Positions 1-12,315 of a stretch of DNA of 64,000 nt are shown here, piece by piece. Each line of letters begins with the position of its first letter. The first letter of the stretch is position 1. The stretch spans positions 73,147,746-73,211,745 of the forward strand of contig JAVIAB010000124.1 of NCBI GenBank assembly GCA_032433765.1, written 5' to 3'. The translations under genes and the position numbers were made by a program. This stretch comes from Megaustenia siamemsis (lineage: Eukaryota > Mollusca > Gastropoda > Stylommatophora > Ariophantidae). The notes beneath the pieces were generated by a model. That model was not told the DNA's origin. It saw only the letters and a list, made by a program, of their open reading frames with translations, and searched no databases.

Positions 1-842
1 GCTTACAATGGTGTTAACGATTGAAGAAAGAGTATTTATAGTGGAGCATGTGTTCCGTAACGGCGGCAAGTATTCGAATGGGGTTGTTGAACAATTTGTG
101 AATAGATTTCCTGATACACCAGTGCCTCATAGAAATACTGTGAGTAATTTAATAATCACATTTCAAAACACCGGTAGTGTACATGATGTTAGCCGTCCTG
201 GTAGACCATCTGTTCTTGAAGTAACATCTCTCAACATCCAGGACAGCATTCTAATGAGTCCTGGCAAATCAATAAGAAAGCTGGCTCAACAAGTACACAA
301 ATCAAGCAGTACTGTTCATAGAGTTCTGAAAAAAAAATTAAAGTTACATCCGTACAAATTTTCCGTCGTTCCTCAATTAAAAGAATTAGATCACCAATCC
401 AGAATTTTATTGTATGTGGTTTGAGAATTTTCTAGCCCAAGAAGGTGAGGAAATCCTTTATTTCACTTTCTTCACAGATGAAGCATGGTTCCATTTGTCT
501 GGGTACGTGAATAGGCAGAATGATCGTCTTTGGAGTGATGAAAATCCACATGCATTGCACCCAGTGCCTCTCCACGATCAGAAAGTAGGAGTGTGGTGTG
601 CAATGAGTCGTCAGCGGATAATCGGCCCAATTTTCTTCTATGACACAATAAATTCAGAAAGATACAGGATTAACATACTGGAGCGATTCGTAACCCAACT
701 TTCTGAGCCAGAAATTGAAAAACTTGGTTTCAACAAGATGGCGCAACTGCTCACACTGCTTTAAAATCACTGGAATTTTTATATGAAATTTTTGCTAATC
801 GTATAATCTCTCGCGGAATTTGGCCTAAACCACTTCTCTCAA
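1..842 (+). pseudogene. Tc1/mariner-superfamily transposase relic, copy 1
   Basis: The reading frame from 8 to 424 carries an N-terminal helix-turn-helix region of the DUF4817 type (starting MVLTIEERVF), followed by a second HTH-like segment (SIRKLAQQVHKSSSTVHRVL). A frameshift near 414 moves the DDE domain to the next frame (414-764) with FTDEAWFHLSGY containing the first catalytic Asp. A second frameshift near 735 puts the QQDGATAHTA motif (second Asp) in a third frame up to about 840. The third acidic motif is missing because the copy runs directly into a second transposase. A cut-and-paste transposase is the family role. This copy is inactive. The left end lies outside the window. Confidence 0.85.
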
Positions 843-1607
843 CAGGTGCAAATATCTAAGAGTTCTGTTCACAAGGTTTTAAGAAGTGAACTACACTATC
901 GCCCATACAAATTAACTGAAGTGTCTCAACTCCAAGAAAGAGATTATGAATCCCGTTTAAACTACTGCATGTGGTTTCAGAATTTTATTTATGAACATGG
1001 CGCTGCCATCCTTGACGTCACTTTTTTCACTGATGAGGCCTGGTTTCATTTATCCGGTTATGTGAACAGTCAGAACAATCGCCTGTGGAGCAGTGAAAAC
1101 CCCCATGAATTTCATCAAGTGCCGCTTTACGATCAAAAAGTCGGAGTGTGGTGCGCTATAAGTCGTATGCGGATAATAGGACCTATATTTTTTAATGAAA
1201 CAATAAATGCAGAACGTTACCGTACTTTAATTCTGGAACCGTTCATAGCACACCTTACAGAACGGGAAATTATGGAATCCTGGTTTCAGCAGGATGGGGC
1301 AACAGCACACACAGCCACAACAACACTCAATTATTAAGAAAGCATATTTGCAAATCGCATTATTTCACGTGGAATCTGGCCTGCTCGTTCACCAGATCTA
1401 ACACCCCCAGATTATTATCTGTGGGGGGCATTGAAGGGGAAAGTTTATGAAAATAATCCGCAGACAATTAATGACCTAAAGACTGAAATAGTAGACAAGA
1501 TTAAACAAATATCACCAGACATTATTCTGAAGGTTTTCGCAAATATGGAAAGACGAATCACGACATGTCTTGAGGCCCGTGGTGGACATTTTCAACATAT
1601 GCTTTAG
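843..1607 (+). pseudogene. Tc1/mariner-superfamily transposase relic, copy 2 (5' truncated)
   Basis: This copy starts inside the second HTH (QISKSSVHKVL) and covers the whole DDE domain: FTDEAWFHLSGYVN (first Asp), WFQQDGATAHTA (second Asp) and, after a frameshift near 1330, SRGIWPARSPDLTPPDYYLW with the third acidic residue. It ends with a stop at 1605-1607. It clearly differs from copy 1 in the shared part, so the join at 842/843 fuses two separate elements or reflects an internal deletion rather than a recent tandem duplication. It is non-functional because the N-terminus is lost and the frame is broken. Confidence 0.85.
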
Positions 1608-1754
1608 GCACTTTATTGTGTTAATACCAACATTACCCATTATAAACTCGCCGATAGCAGTCAAGTATATTTGAATATTTTACAATTTGTGTGACGCATT
1701 AGTTAACCGCATTTCTGGTGACGTTTTTCTTCCGAGAGTAGAAATTCACTGCAC

Positions 1755-1776
1755 TGCAACTTTAAAAACACCCTAT
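1755..1776 (+). repeat. right terminal end of the mariner-like element, with TA target
   Basis: The sequence AACTTTAAAAACACCCTATA reads as the terminal inverted repeat of the element above. The next base continues LINE-E sequence exactly as at 50181 onward (TACAAACAAATTG), which fixes the boundary and shows TA as the target duplication at 1775-1776. Confidence 0.7.
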
Positions 1777-2325
1777 ACAAACAAATTGAAAAATTAACAG
1801 GAAGAAAAATGCAATAAAAAAACTGGATGTTTAAGCTCAAAGGAAGGAGTACTGTTGATTGAACAAGAAAGTATTAGGAAGCGATGGACAGAATACATTA
1901 AAGATCTTTGTGATGATGATGAACGAACAGAAGTAGATATTAAGGATAATGGAGAAGGACCAGAAATACTAAAAGAAGAAACGGAAGACGCCAAGTACAA
2001 TATGAAAGCAGGAAAAGTGTTGGACCAGATAATATAACTAAAGAAGAGATTAAAGCCATCGGTGGTTTTGGAATAGAAATAATAACAAAAATATTGAATG
2101 GTATCTACAACAGCGAATGACCAGACGACATGCTAAATCACTATTTAATACATAATACTTATGAGTCACATGACTAAGATATTACTAAGAATTATCATGC
2201 GATGAGTGCGAAACAAAATCAGTCCAGAAATTAGTGATGAACAGTGTGGTTTTGTTGGAGGCAAAGTACGCACAATGCCATATAAGGTCTTTAGTAGAAA
2301 GAGCCTTGGAGGTGACAGATTTATA
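1777..2325 (+). pseudogene. LINE-E reverse-transcriptase fragment
   Basis: The segment matches the full-length LINE-E around 50181-50780: RKRWTEYIKDLCDDDERTEV, then the early RT region and [18 protein letters not shown], with many stops and frame breaks. It loses similarity near 2325. It forms the right flank of the mariner insertion. Confidence 0.8.
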
Positions 2326-2879
2326 TATATTTTTTCTTGGATTACACTACTCTCATACGATATATTTTTGCAGGGCAATTTAAGTGTGTATAACAATATA
2401 CTTTTCTTCAGAATTGTCAGCTATTAACTGCATAATTTCAAGATATGCATTGCACCAATCTCTACAACCCATGTCAATAAATTACAATCTTTTAATAAAT
2501 GTTCTTCTTTTCAGGAATGATTCACTCGTTCCCTTGAGTATCACTTCAAAACGTGTAATCAGAGCAAATTTCTGTTATCAGCCTATGACCTCTTTGACAT
2601 TCCACACGTGATTCTTGTGCCTTTATTATCAATGTTTTCCTGTACACTGAACGCAAGAAAAAAATGAAAGTAATGAAAAATCGTTTTGAGGAGAAGAAAA
2701 ATATAAATGGAAAGAAAAGCAGTGGAAGAAATGGATCGGTATATATATCTAGAGGAAGTTGCATCGACCAAGGAGACAACAAAAAGAAAAAAAATAAATT
2801 GAATTAAAATAACAAAAGCAGTAGTGCGTTTCAGAAACCTTGATAAAATACGGAAATCAAATCACTTACTAAACACAAA
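2326..2879. other. no recognised gene
   Basis: Low-GC sequence with only short open frames. I see no motif, repeat copy or RNA gene here. Confidence 0.5.
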
Positions 2880-3335
2880 AACAAATTGAGGATTTTAAAA
2901 TCAAATGTATTATCCTATAATCCATTACTTCCGCATGTGAGAGGAGCTGGAAAGCAACTAAAGAAATAAGAAATAAATTAGATTTACTAAAAAATAAATG
3001 CTTCAGGAAAATACTTCGTATACTATGGAGTGAATTTCAAGACTAGTGCATAAATAACAGAAATGGCAATGCATCCCACAATATCACATCTAATCAAGAA
3101 AAGAAGATGGGCATACGTTTATCATGTGATCAGAAGAGACAACAATAAAACTGTAAAGCAAGCCAAGCCCTCAAATTGGAAACAGAAGGCAAAAGAAAAC
3201 CAGACCAACCTAAAGAAACACTAAAAAGAACATTAAGGTAACAAAAGTGGGCATCAACTCCCCTGCCGAGGTGGAGAGGCTCGTCCAGAACAGGGACAAG
3301 TGGCAAGATACAATACGAACCTTGTGTAGTCTAAC
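2880..3335 (+). pseudogene. 3' end of a LINE ORF2, degraded
   Basis: Fragments of the C-terminal part of a non-LTR retrotransposon protein are visible: RNKLDLLKNKCFRKILRILW (about 2970-3030), then ALKLETEGKRKP with GRPKETLKRTL-like residues (about 3165-3235) and NSPAEVERLVQNRDKWQDTI (about 3258-3315, after a frame change). The order and spacing fit the tail of APE-type LINE RTs. Confidence 0.6.
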
Positions 3336-3399
3336 ATTTAATAGCAAAGATCATCAGACATGGAGAGTCAAGAATTTCTATAGTGTGCCATCCCAAGCT

Positions 3400-3600
3400 A
3401 GAAAGGACAATAGATAGAATAAACAATAGGATCTACGATTCTATCTTTACTGATAAAACAGAAGTCATGACAAAAGCAGATGATAAACATGGCTGTAGAA
3501 TACCACATTAGCAAGTGACAAACTTTAAATATCTAAAAACAATAGTCCCTGAAGATGGCAAAATGAAAATAAACATTCATTGAAACATTTGACATTGACT
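3400..3600 (+). pseudogene. LINE reverse-transcriptase palm fragment
   Basis: The frame near 3455-3580 reads KTEVMTKADD followed by VTNFKYLKTIVPEDGKM. This matches the conserved LINE segment after the catalytic YADD, where Lys-Thr-Glu is followed by a Tyr-Leu-Gly-type strand. It is short and isolated from the fragment before it. Confidence 0.5.
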
Positions 3601-3674
3601 GAGCCTGCTAGAATGGCAACAACTAGAACTTTATATCTTTCTTAACACCCGAATGGGTATAAAAGGAAGTGAAG

Positions 3675-3755
3675 ATACACGAATAGACAGATAGATAGGT
3701 AGACAGGTAGGCAGAAGACAGAGAGGGAGAGAGAGAAAGAGAGAGATTCTTTTTT
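3675..3755 (+). repeat. GATA/GACA and GA microsatellite
   Basis: A run of AGATAGATAGG/AGACAGGTAGG-type units passes into an (AG)n-rich stretch. Confidence 0.9.
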
Positions 3756-3759
3756 CCTG

Positions 3760-5495
3760 TTGCCACACAGCTTTTTTCGGACTGATCACGTAACGTAAGT
3801 GACACATTTATTTTTAATACAGTCTGAAATCACAAACACTGTAATTTATTCACATATGATTCCGAAGTTTGTACAATGATTCATTGACGCACATACCGCT
3901 TCAATGTGTTTTATTTCTGATGCCTGTCATCAGATGCTGTCAGTGACCAGATGTGACTAACATTGAGCACATACACAGGCATTTTAAAGCAAAAATCAAT
4001 GTATGGCGCAGACATGGTGAGTTAGCTGATGTAATAAGCACACAGTTATAAAAATTACATTATTTTACTTTGTTCTCTTTAAATTATTCAATTCATATGG
4101 AATTTCTAGCAAAATGGAGGGGTTGCTTGCTAAATGCGCCTCTAACATACTCATTTCTTTGAAATGAAAACGCTGTGTGATTCTTCTGAATTAAAAATGT
4201 ATTCGTGCTATTTTGAGATTTTAGAAGGATAATTTGGTTGCTTGTGATGTTTCTGGGTAGACCGTACCCTGCGTTTTTAGATCGCGAGCGCGTGTAGAGC
4301 GAAGACAACCAATAATCTTGTCGAATGAACACAACAGCTCTTAGTGGCCAGAGGAAAACATTGCTTTAATAAATGCAAATCAAAGCAAATAAATCATATT
4401 GGCCTACAAAATGTGTTATAGAATATTCGAAAATTTGTAATATAATTATTTAAAAAATTATAATAAATTAACATTTCCTTTTGTATTTCGTTAATATGTT
4501 CAGGCTACCGGAGATAGCTGCGGTATCATAGAGAATACGCCACTGCGTCACACACACGTTACCGCTTTGAAGCACTAGTGATATGTGATGCATCCTCAAG
4601 AACCCCCATTACAGTAAGCCCCCAGGCAGATGGAGCTCAAAAGCACATAATAACATCAATCACACACAAGTCCATTCAGGTGTGGCCCATATATAATGTA
4701 AAACCACCTATGCCTTGTGGAAGTTCCTGTTCGAACACAAGCTAAGCAAGGTTGTTGTACAGTAAAAGTGGGCAAGAAAAGCCAAAAAATCTGAAATAGG
4801 AATCTGCCTATGGTAGATGGCATCTAGAGATGAAAGCCTCACCCGTAGAAGTCGGAAAATGTAAGCCCAAGTGATGCTGAACTAGAAAGCAGATATCTAT
4901 GCAGCACAGTAAATGCTATACAACAGACTCGACGACTTATTTTGAGTCACTCGTTGAAGACGTGTCCAAACAAGAACAACACCGGTTCCCCAGAATGAAT
5001 GTTTGGCCGTCCAAAAAGGAAAGGACTAGAACCAGAAACCCATACTCCTCAGACCCAGCCAAGGAAGATAGGGAATATAGCAGAGTGAAGATAGAAAGAA
5101 GAGAAATACTAAAAGAGGAATACAAATATACGATGTGAACGACAGAAGGGGGAATAATAGCTTGTACAATGACAGGTAATGGCGCATGTGACTGAAGTGG
5201 AACGATTTTCGCAGTATGCTGTTACCTTGAAATGTCATCTATACCAGATGCAATATACAACTAGAATTAGAAACATGTAACCTCCTGCTCTAACTATACA
5301 GTTGCTGTATGTAAATCGTCTATACTTGTAAACATTATAAAATAAAATCATTATGTATAACTACTACAAGGGTACAGGGACCAATTTTATTACATTATCA
5401 GTTCACTGCACTGTGTTCACTACATTGAGGTAACACCAGTGAAACAATTAGTTCAAATACTAACACGAATTCAAAATAATGCACTGGAACGCACA
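3760..5495. other. no recognised gene; AT-rich spacer
   Basis: The stretch holds an 80-codon open frame (4899-5138) rich in Glu, Arg and Lys without a recognisable domain, and several antisense open frames of similar length. None has a motif, neighbour or splice context that supports a gene. Confidence 0.4.
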
Positions 5496-5497
5496 AA

Positions 5498-7420
5498 GAG
5501 AGTCATTGAGTTATTTGTGGATCATCATCATCATTACACTCCGAATATGCCCATAGGTGCTCAGATCCAAACCTCAGCAAGTTCCGCAGTGACCAGCGAC
5601 TAACGACTCCAGTTCAGTGTTGGTTGATGAGTCTTCTTATACGCCCACTAAGTTTATAATTTCTCGCTGTGCCTATCTTAACTCCCATCTCTTTCATCCG
5701 AAGGAGTGACGTGGACTCATGGTTGTCTAAGTTCTGTGCCCTTCCAACATCTCGGAGGGCATGGATGATGTCCGCTTGATATATTGGTTGACCGCCCTCA
5801 ACAATAGCGCAGCTAGCCAACATGTCCGCTCTTTCATTTCCCCGTACTCTCGCATGACCTAGGATAGACCATGTCCTAGGAAATAGACAAAAGTGACCCT
5901 ACGTATTTTTAACGTGACCCTAAAAAGTGACCCTACGTATTTTATTTATTTGCAATGACTCTACTCATTGCATGCGTACAGACCCGCCTCCACTGTTTTA
6001 TCATGCTTATCGAATCACTTAGTATGCAGGCGTGGGTATAGTCTTGTGATTCTAACCAGATGAACGCCCTGGTCACTGCCATCACCTTCATCGCATCCAT
6101 CATCATACTTCTTGTGGTCATTACGTACGCACCACTGTCATCTTTAACCATTCTGCTTGCCAAGCGTGCTTTAAATGTCCATGTACTCCTTTGGTGTCGT
6201 ATTACAGATCGGTCTGTATAGATGACTGCATCTAGCTAACTTGTCCGCTCTTTCATTTCCTCCATACTCCCGCATGTCCAGGGACGTAGACAAAGGTGAA
6301 AAAGTAGACACAGTATTTTTGACTTCTGCATGCGTACAAAGCCCGCCTCCACTTTTCTTATCATCCTCACTTAGTATGCAGGCGTGGGTGTAGTCTTGTG
6401 ACTGTAACCATTTGAATTCCATGGTCACTGCCATCACCTCCATCGTCATACTACTCGTGGTCATAACGTATGCACCACTGTCTTCTTTGACTATTCTGCT
6501 TTAAATGCTCATGCACTCCTTTGGTGTCGTATTACAGATCCGTCTGTATAGATGAATGCTTCTTTTTCCATCGGTGTTATCCCAGATGAGACCGTTAACC
6601 TCTGCATTGACCACGACTGAGTCCTATTTCCTGTCGAGTGTGGCATTACATGAGAATGTCCCCCTGAATGACGTAGGCACCGATATCCACTCCTCGCCAG
6701 CATTGACATTGGTAACATACAGATCTGTTTGATGACATCTTCTGCTCGGCCCACCCATGATTTGCCTCTTTTTGGCCTCATACCTCTCCCTGTGTAGATG
6801 TCGTGGTGCAATGGATGCTCTTTATCTACATTTATCTTCAGGTATGCTCGTGCCTTTCGCACTAGTCCCTGGAACAGAAGGTTAAATAGCCTCTGCTCGA
6901 TGTTGGCAGCTGCCATGACCTTCAAAGCCCCTTTTGCGGGATTTTGTTATCACATGGTCGACGTGTTAACGAAAACACAGGCTGCGATCAAACTTACCTC
7001 CTAGGTACGTCATCAACCTGTCTCTGGTCATCTCATCACTTCCCATTCGTACCACCAGTGTTTCTGTGTTAACGATATGATTGGTAAAGGAGAACCGTGG
7101 AATTGATGCTTTATCAGGATTAAACGGTGCAAGTCTGCAAATTAACCAAGCCTCTTCCCTGTCGATATACCATAATTTCTTTGGCACAGTGCTGCAGCTA
7201 TCCATCTAATGATGAAGGAGTGCACCGTCAGTTTGAGGAGCATGTGCATGAGGTATTCAAATGGTACTCTGTTGTATCCAGATCTTTAGCAACAGCACAT
7301 GTCTCCTCTCGTCTGTGGAAGCCTTCGAAGACCTCATAGGCGAAGTCGTATTGAGCATTGTCTCTGAATGAAGAAGATAAAAAGCTCACGGTGTATCCAC
7401 GTGCCGAAGAGCTCATTGAC
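5498..7420 (-). pseudogene. RNase H-bearing LINE, antisense, 3' half
   Basis: Read on the minus strand, the order is RT thumb/connection (7205-6966, LWYIDREEAWLICRLAPFNP), tether (6925-6620), the RNase H start FIYTDGSV (about 6560), an RNase H middle with YTHACILS, the RNase H motif GNERADKLA, and a C-terminal tail (5823-5614). The 3' end carries CAT/ATG-type triplets and a TTGAGTTATTT motif shared with the copies at 12013, 17901, 40845 and 57828. Frame breaks and stops are common, so no protein can be made. The family copies itself by target-primed reverse transcription. Confidence 0.8.
5782..6560 (-). repeat. tandem duplication of the RNase H segment
   Basis: Two blocks (about 5782-6228 and 6229-6560) repeat the same RNase H stretch: each holds the minus-strand YTHACILS region and the NERAD region. 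They differ by several indels. Either an internal duplication occurred in the element or two truncated copies lie head to tail. Confidence 0.55.
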
Positions 7421-7539
7421 TGGGGTTGGCAAATTTATAACGTGGAACGGGTTCTGGACCTTGCGACCGAATGAGTGCACGTGAGTCTAGAGCATCCACA
7501 GCACATAGAGAAAGACACAACAAATACTATAACTCCATA

Positions 7540-8460
7540 AATTTATAAAATAATATGGTATTGATGTGTGCTGCATCCATGAAACCCATCTCACAGATAC
7601 TAAAGCAAAATCATTAGACAGGACCGAGATGACAGAAACAAGGGAGAAGTATTAACCGCTATCAGGAACCAGATCTCAATCTTGGAAACCCAAATATCCT
7701 AACTGCATGACACAGGACGCATAATCACCAATCTGAAAACCGTGAACAAAGACCTCACCACATGTAACAGTTATTCATCCTCTAAAGAGGATATTCACTT
7801 GAAAATCATCAAGTTTAACAATTAAAAAGGTATAATCATTGGGGTCTTCAACAGTCACTCTCCTAGTTGGGGGTACAAAAAACCTAAATGCAAAGTATGA
7901 GGAGGTGAAATACTTTATCATAGAGAATAGTTTTTTCATTCTCAACAAACTCGATGGCGAGCACTCAGGTCTTAGCGAACCACATGCAGTCCAGATCTTA
8001 CCATTACAATTGAAAACGTAGTGATCACAAGTCAAAATGTTCTTTAAAAACTAGGAGGCAGTGAGTATCGATCCATTATCGATCCAAACTCATCTCGAAA
8101 AAAACCCAAGATCACACAGCAGGATGTATAATAAAGCAATTTGGAACCTCTTTACTTTACAATTAACCGCAATCTAAATAAAATCAGAATTGAAAACTAC
8201 AGCTCTAAATTTCAAAATTCACATTTTCAACTAGACTATTCTGAATGATGAAGGAAGAAGCATCTCCTGACGCAGACGGAAGGGCGACCAACACTTCTGG
8301 ACCCCAAAACTCGAAGAATTTGGCATAAAAGTTGGCATAAAAAACAGTTAAACTCATAGAGAAAGGCGCACAAAAACTATGGGACCTAACGGAAATCATG
8401 TAAATGGAGACAACGCAGAAAGAACAAAGATAATGCGATTCTCAGACTCAAATTTTTCTT
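7540..8460 (+). pseudogene. APE-type endonuclease domain of a LINE, degraded
   Basis: The plus strand shows CCIHETHLTDTKAKSLDR (about 7573-7620), IIIGVFNSHSPSWGYKKP (about 7831-7885; the family has a GDFN-like motif here) and a short LNKLDGEHSGLSEPHAV stretch (about 7943-7990). This is the order of the apurinic endonuclease-like domain that starts LINE ORF2. Later sequence to 8460 is poorly preserved. Confidence 0.65.
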
Positions 8461-8679
8461 TATCGATAAGGCAGCAGCTGACCTGCTGATATTGGCCAAC
8501 GCCTGGTCAATTACAGTGGGTAACCGCCACTCGTTCTTTTTCCTTCTGGCCACTGTCCAGGATAGAGAGAAGACATTTTTGTTTTTCGAACTAATTTTAA
8601 TTATTTTATTTTGGATGCTTCATTATTAGTTATCTATGTAGGACTAGTTTTTTTTACTTACGTATCTGTGTGTGTGTTG

Positions 8680-8975
8680 TTTGTTTGTTCCTGCTGAAGG
8701 CCTGTTGAGCCGAAACATTGTTCAAACTTGTGTCGTCCATCAATTACGTAAAGCTTTATAATCATACAATTTTTTTATATTTTGTTCAATTCTCAATCAC
8801 CTTAGCAGGTCAGTCATATTGAAGGGGTCATGAAGAACATATTTCAAACAGTCTCTAGGTAGATGAGGAGCCAGTAGCGGGGTGTGATAAACACTCCAAG
8901 GTATGGTGACAGCTTTACAAGGAAGGAACATAACACAATGCTGACATTTCGGCCTGTGGCCTTCTTAAGAATACA
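8680..8975. repeat. Penelope-like terminal motifs
   Basis: Two places carry the paired motif in which a GGCC/CCTTC core sits beside TTTCGGCC or CGAAACATTG (8693-8725 and 8945-8972). The same pair sits beside a GIY-YIG relic at 36361-36390. I take them as ends of Penelope-like elements. No coding sequence is left here. Confidence 0.4.
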
Positions 8976-9239
8976 GGGATAACGACAACAAACGATGAGG
9001 CACAAATGTCTATAGCTACATGTCGATGACAAAGTTTAGGGAGAGGTGGACGGAGAGATGAAACGTAAATAAGAGTACAAATAATGAGCAATTTGAGACA
9101 GAAATGAGACCCCCGCCACTCATAGTTCACGCTACAGGAAAAATACCCCGAGGTATCAGCAATGAGACCCCCGCCACAGGTATTCACAGATGGACTCGCA
9201 ACTGAGGCATCAAAGAAGGGAGGCAGTGGTATTTACATT

Positions 9240-9408
9240 ACCTCATCATCATCAAGTACTGGGCCTACTGGCGTAGGTGATCATGTCTCTCCACAACTAT
9301 CGATCTCGACAGTTATTTATAATTTCTATTGTTGACCTTCTGCCAAGCCATTCTCTTAAGCTGTCTGATATTTTTTCTCTTTGCCTCCCTCTATCCACAT
9401 CTACATTA
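9240..9408 (-). pseudogene. LINE-E 3' end fragment, antisense
   Basis: The minus strand encodes the LINE-E C-terminus (a GRRSTTEM-like stretch) and ends in (TGA)n, seen as CATCATCATCA on the plus strand. It is a 5'-truncated copy that matches 51700-51879. Confidence 0.8.
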
Positions 9409-9429
9409 CCTACTCCAGAGGAAAGACAG

Positions 9430-9985
9430 AAACACTTTCTTTCAGCCGGAGAAAAGTGCACCACAATTCAGAGCAGAGGGAGAGACACGTCTAATAGCCA
9501 TACAAATTCTCATCAAACAGAAGGTCCAACTCCAAACTTGGAAAAGCAGGTGGGATCTTTCAACAGTCCAACTATCCCCTGATTCCCAACGTCTCAATGA
9601 AGTAAAGACAATCCTGAAACAAGCTAGGAAAACAGAATGGAAGGAATATGAAAAATATTAGCCATAACATGGCAGCTTAAACAAACTCAGCAGATATGAG
9701 CAGGCCAAAATTCTCAGACTATCAACAGGTCACCGTGATCTCAGAGCACACCTACTCAGTGACTTTGCGGAGCATCCAGACTTTAGAGCATATCCTATAG
9801 GACTGCATCATTTTCAACGTCCTAAGAACAGAAATAGGGTCCACAGAAGAAACCTTGCATGACAAACTATAGGGAGCAATTGAATGTCTCTAACGCACTG
9901 CCGTGTTAGTAACTCATGCTGGTCTAAACATCTAAATGCACTGCAGTAGCTGATCGCTGAAGGATACGAAATTAAATTAATTACA
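9430..9985 (+). pseudogene. LINE ORF2 C-terminal fragment
   Basis: Frames at 9329-9661 and beyond encode a Lys/Gln-rich segment followed by KILRLSTGHRDLRAHL and, in another frame, GSTEETLHDKL with GAIECL. The end resembles the LINE-G C-terminus at 41572-41799 (TSLEEKLYGAIDSL). Stops and frame changes show decay. Confidence 0.55.
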
Positions 9986-10585
9986 CTACTACAGTGTAAG
10001 CATTCAAAACCCTACTACAGTGTGAGCATTAACTAAGTTAATTTTGTAGCGCTTCTATGGGGCAACAAATGGTGCATACAAAAGCAAGCAATAAGTGCAA
10101 GTCGCCAAGAAGAAACAAATAATATGTCAGGTTCTATAGATCGATTTCGACTGTAATAATTTTACAGAACATATAACACTGTGCACAAATATTCTTTGAT
10201 GACTACAAAGATTTCTTGCACAACTACTTTACTAGGTAAAATAAAAGAATACTGCAGCTGTTCAATTTGGAATTGGATAAATAAGATGGTAGAGATGAAA
10301 TTCACAGTACTATCATTTTGTTCTTAAAAAGAAACAGACTGTAATCACTATTGTCAACAATCATAAGTTTGATACTGACTATTCTATTAATGTTTTTTGT
10401 TGTTGTCAGTACTAATTGATTATATGTGTTTTTGTTAGTACAAATTTAATACATGTGTTCTTATCGTTTTTTAATCAATACACATAACTTTTGTTGGTAC
10501 ATATTCAATGAAAGTGTTTTTTAGGGTTAATTCCACACACACATATATAAATATATACATATAAAATAAACACACAATATATATA
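9986..10585. other. AT-rich spacer with a weak minisatellite
   Basis: Between about 10385 and 10530 there are imperfect ~45-bp units containing GTTTTTGTTAGTAC. Short (TA)n and (CA)n tracts follow at 10540-10590. No coding signal was seen. Confidence 0.5.
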
Positions 10586-10591
10586 TATATA

Positions 10592-10833
10592 TCTCTCAGG
10601 AAGAAACAATCATCAATTTTTGGCCATGTAATGAGAAGAGAACAACTGGAATATTTTGTAACAACTGGAAAAATCGAGGGACGCAGAGATAGAGGGAAGC
10701 AAAGAGAAAAAATACCAGACAGATTAATAAGAAAATGGCTTGGCAGAAGGTCAACAACAGAAATGATAAATAACTATCGAGATTGAAAGTTGTGGAGAGA
10801 CATGATCAACTACGCCTGCAGCCCGGTACATGA

Positions 10834-10835
<2 letters not shown>
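10592..10835 (+). pseudogene. LINE-E 3' end fragment
   Basis: It encodes GHVMRREQLEYFVTTGKIEG and the following basic tail and ends in CATGATGATATATA. This matches LINE-E 51640-51879. Only the last ~240 bp were copied. Confidence 0.8.

Positions 10836-10870
<35 letters not shown>
10836..10870. repeat. (TA)n microsatellite
   Basis: A simple TA run of about 35 bp forms the left flank of RU1 copy A. A second run lies on its other side, so RU1 probably landed in a TA tract. Confidence 0.95.
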
Positions 10871-10872
<2 letters not shown>

Positions 10873-11941
10873 GTTATTTGGTTATGGAAGGCCCCAGTAT
10901 CACTGCAAACGAATTAAAATCCATAATTGCTCAACCGCCCGTGCCAGCGTAATCATCCGAATCTCATCTCCCAATCAAAGAAAGGTAACTGTAGTCCCCA
11001 TCATAGCAGTCTCAGCACACGCCAAAAGACATAAGGCGAAACCGCGCAGAAAGTGAACACAGCCAACTTTTCTCTGTCATACGATATCATTATTCATCGA
11101 AAGCAATTTGAATATCGAAACATGATCAAAACGTATGAGACACACAGCTCACGGTGTGCACAGAGCACTTAACTCAATAGCTCCTGCAACAAGCCAGACT
11201 TGGAATATGAGGAAACTGCAACAAGGAATACTTTTCATGCATAGCCTTCAATTGTTCCCGTCGCCTATCCACCATATACCGGCAGTTCACGTCCTCTTGA
11301 AAATGATGATCCTCATATTTTTAAAAAAATGTAGAGCGCTTGATGATGTTAGGCCATCGTTGTTGACTACAATTCCAAAATATAGACACACAGCTAGTCG
11401 TCAGATTATCCCTGTCGCAGATCAAACAACCGACCGTAAAATTAGCGTATGCCAGTCTAGACTCTAGGGATATACGATGAACTATTATGATGACGTAACG
11501 CCCAAAAAATTCGTACACACAATTTCGCTCCCTTTCGATTTCTGATTACTCTAGTTAAAGCAGCCTTACACAAACAAAACACTGTGCAAATTCCGTAAAG
11601 AGATAAAACTGCGGCTGACGAAGTAGTTTACATTGAGAAGTAACATGGAAATAACTTGCGTCAAGGAATTCCAACAACGGCCATGAACAGCACCAATGTG
11701 ACGTAAAGCGCAGATCAAGTCTAGACGTTGGAAGGTCGCATTCACAACACTTGATTTGTCAAAACTGGACTGTTGCCGGCGTACAACATCGCTTTAGCGG
11801 CGCAGACGTGATAAGAAGATCATCACTTTTACTTTAACGCAGAAAAGTACAACGGAGAACCAAAATTAATCAGATTCCGAATGCACTTACTGCAGCGATC
11901 AAGAGAACGTGACCTAGATCCCACTATCTATACAACGGAAG

Positions 11942-11945
<4 letters not shown>
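10871..11945 (-). mobile_element. RU1 copy A, ~1.07 kb retroposed unit, antisense
   Basis: Read on the minus strand the unit starts at about 11945 with GACTTCCGTTGTATAG and ends at 10871 with CCATAACCAAATAAC. It aligns over its length with copy C (42078-43098), and up to a fixed point with copy B (13053-14119). The TSD is hidden by the (TA)n tract. A short conserved frame (see copy C) is present but interrupted. It is not a known superfamily to me. Confidence 0.7.

Positions 11946-12012
<67 letters not shown>
11946..12012. repeat. (TA)n microsatellite
   Basis: An uninterrupted TA run of about 65 bp. Confidence 0.95.
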
Positions 12013-12014
<2 letters not shown>

Positions 12015-12237
12015 GCTATTGAGTTATTTGCGGGTCATCATCATTGCACTCTGAATCCCCTCCTCAGCAAGTCCCACATTGTCCAGTGACTGACGACTCC
12101 AGTTCTGTGTTGGTTGATAAGTCTTCTCACACGCCCACTAAGTTTCTAATTTCTGGCTCTAACCAATTCATGCATACATCCTGCCTCCACTTTTTTTATC
12201 ATGCTTTTGGAATCACTCATTATACAGGCATGGGTTT

Positions 12238-12240
<3 letters not shown>
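12013..12240 (-). pseudogene. RNase H LINE 3' end fragment, antisense
   Basis: It matches the 3' part of the element at 5498-6080, including the TTGAGTTATTT terminus. An internal deletion joins the C-terminal tail directly to the YTHACI region. Confidence 0.7.

Positions 12241-12314
<74 letters not shown>
12238..12314. repeat. (TG)(TA)n microsatellite
   Basis: TGTGTG passes into about 70 bp of TA repeats. Long Tyr-Ile open frames across it are artefacts. Confidence 0.95.

Positions 12315-12315
<1 letters not shown>

Noticed and set aside
835..850. An intron between the two mariner halves (CAACAG/GTGCAA looks splice-like)
   Set aside because: The two halves overlap in domain content rather than complement each other, so it is a fusion of copies and not a spliced gene.
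4899..5138. 79-codon charged open frame as a host exon
   Set aside because: No splice sites in phase, no motif and no neighbour support.
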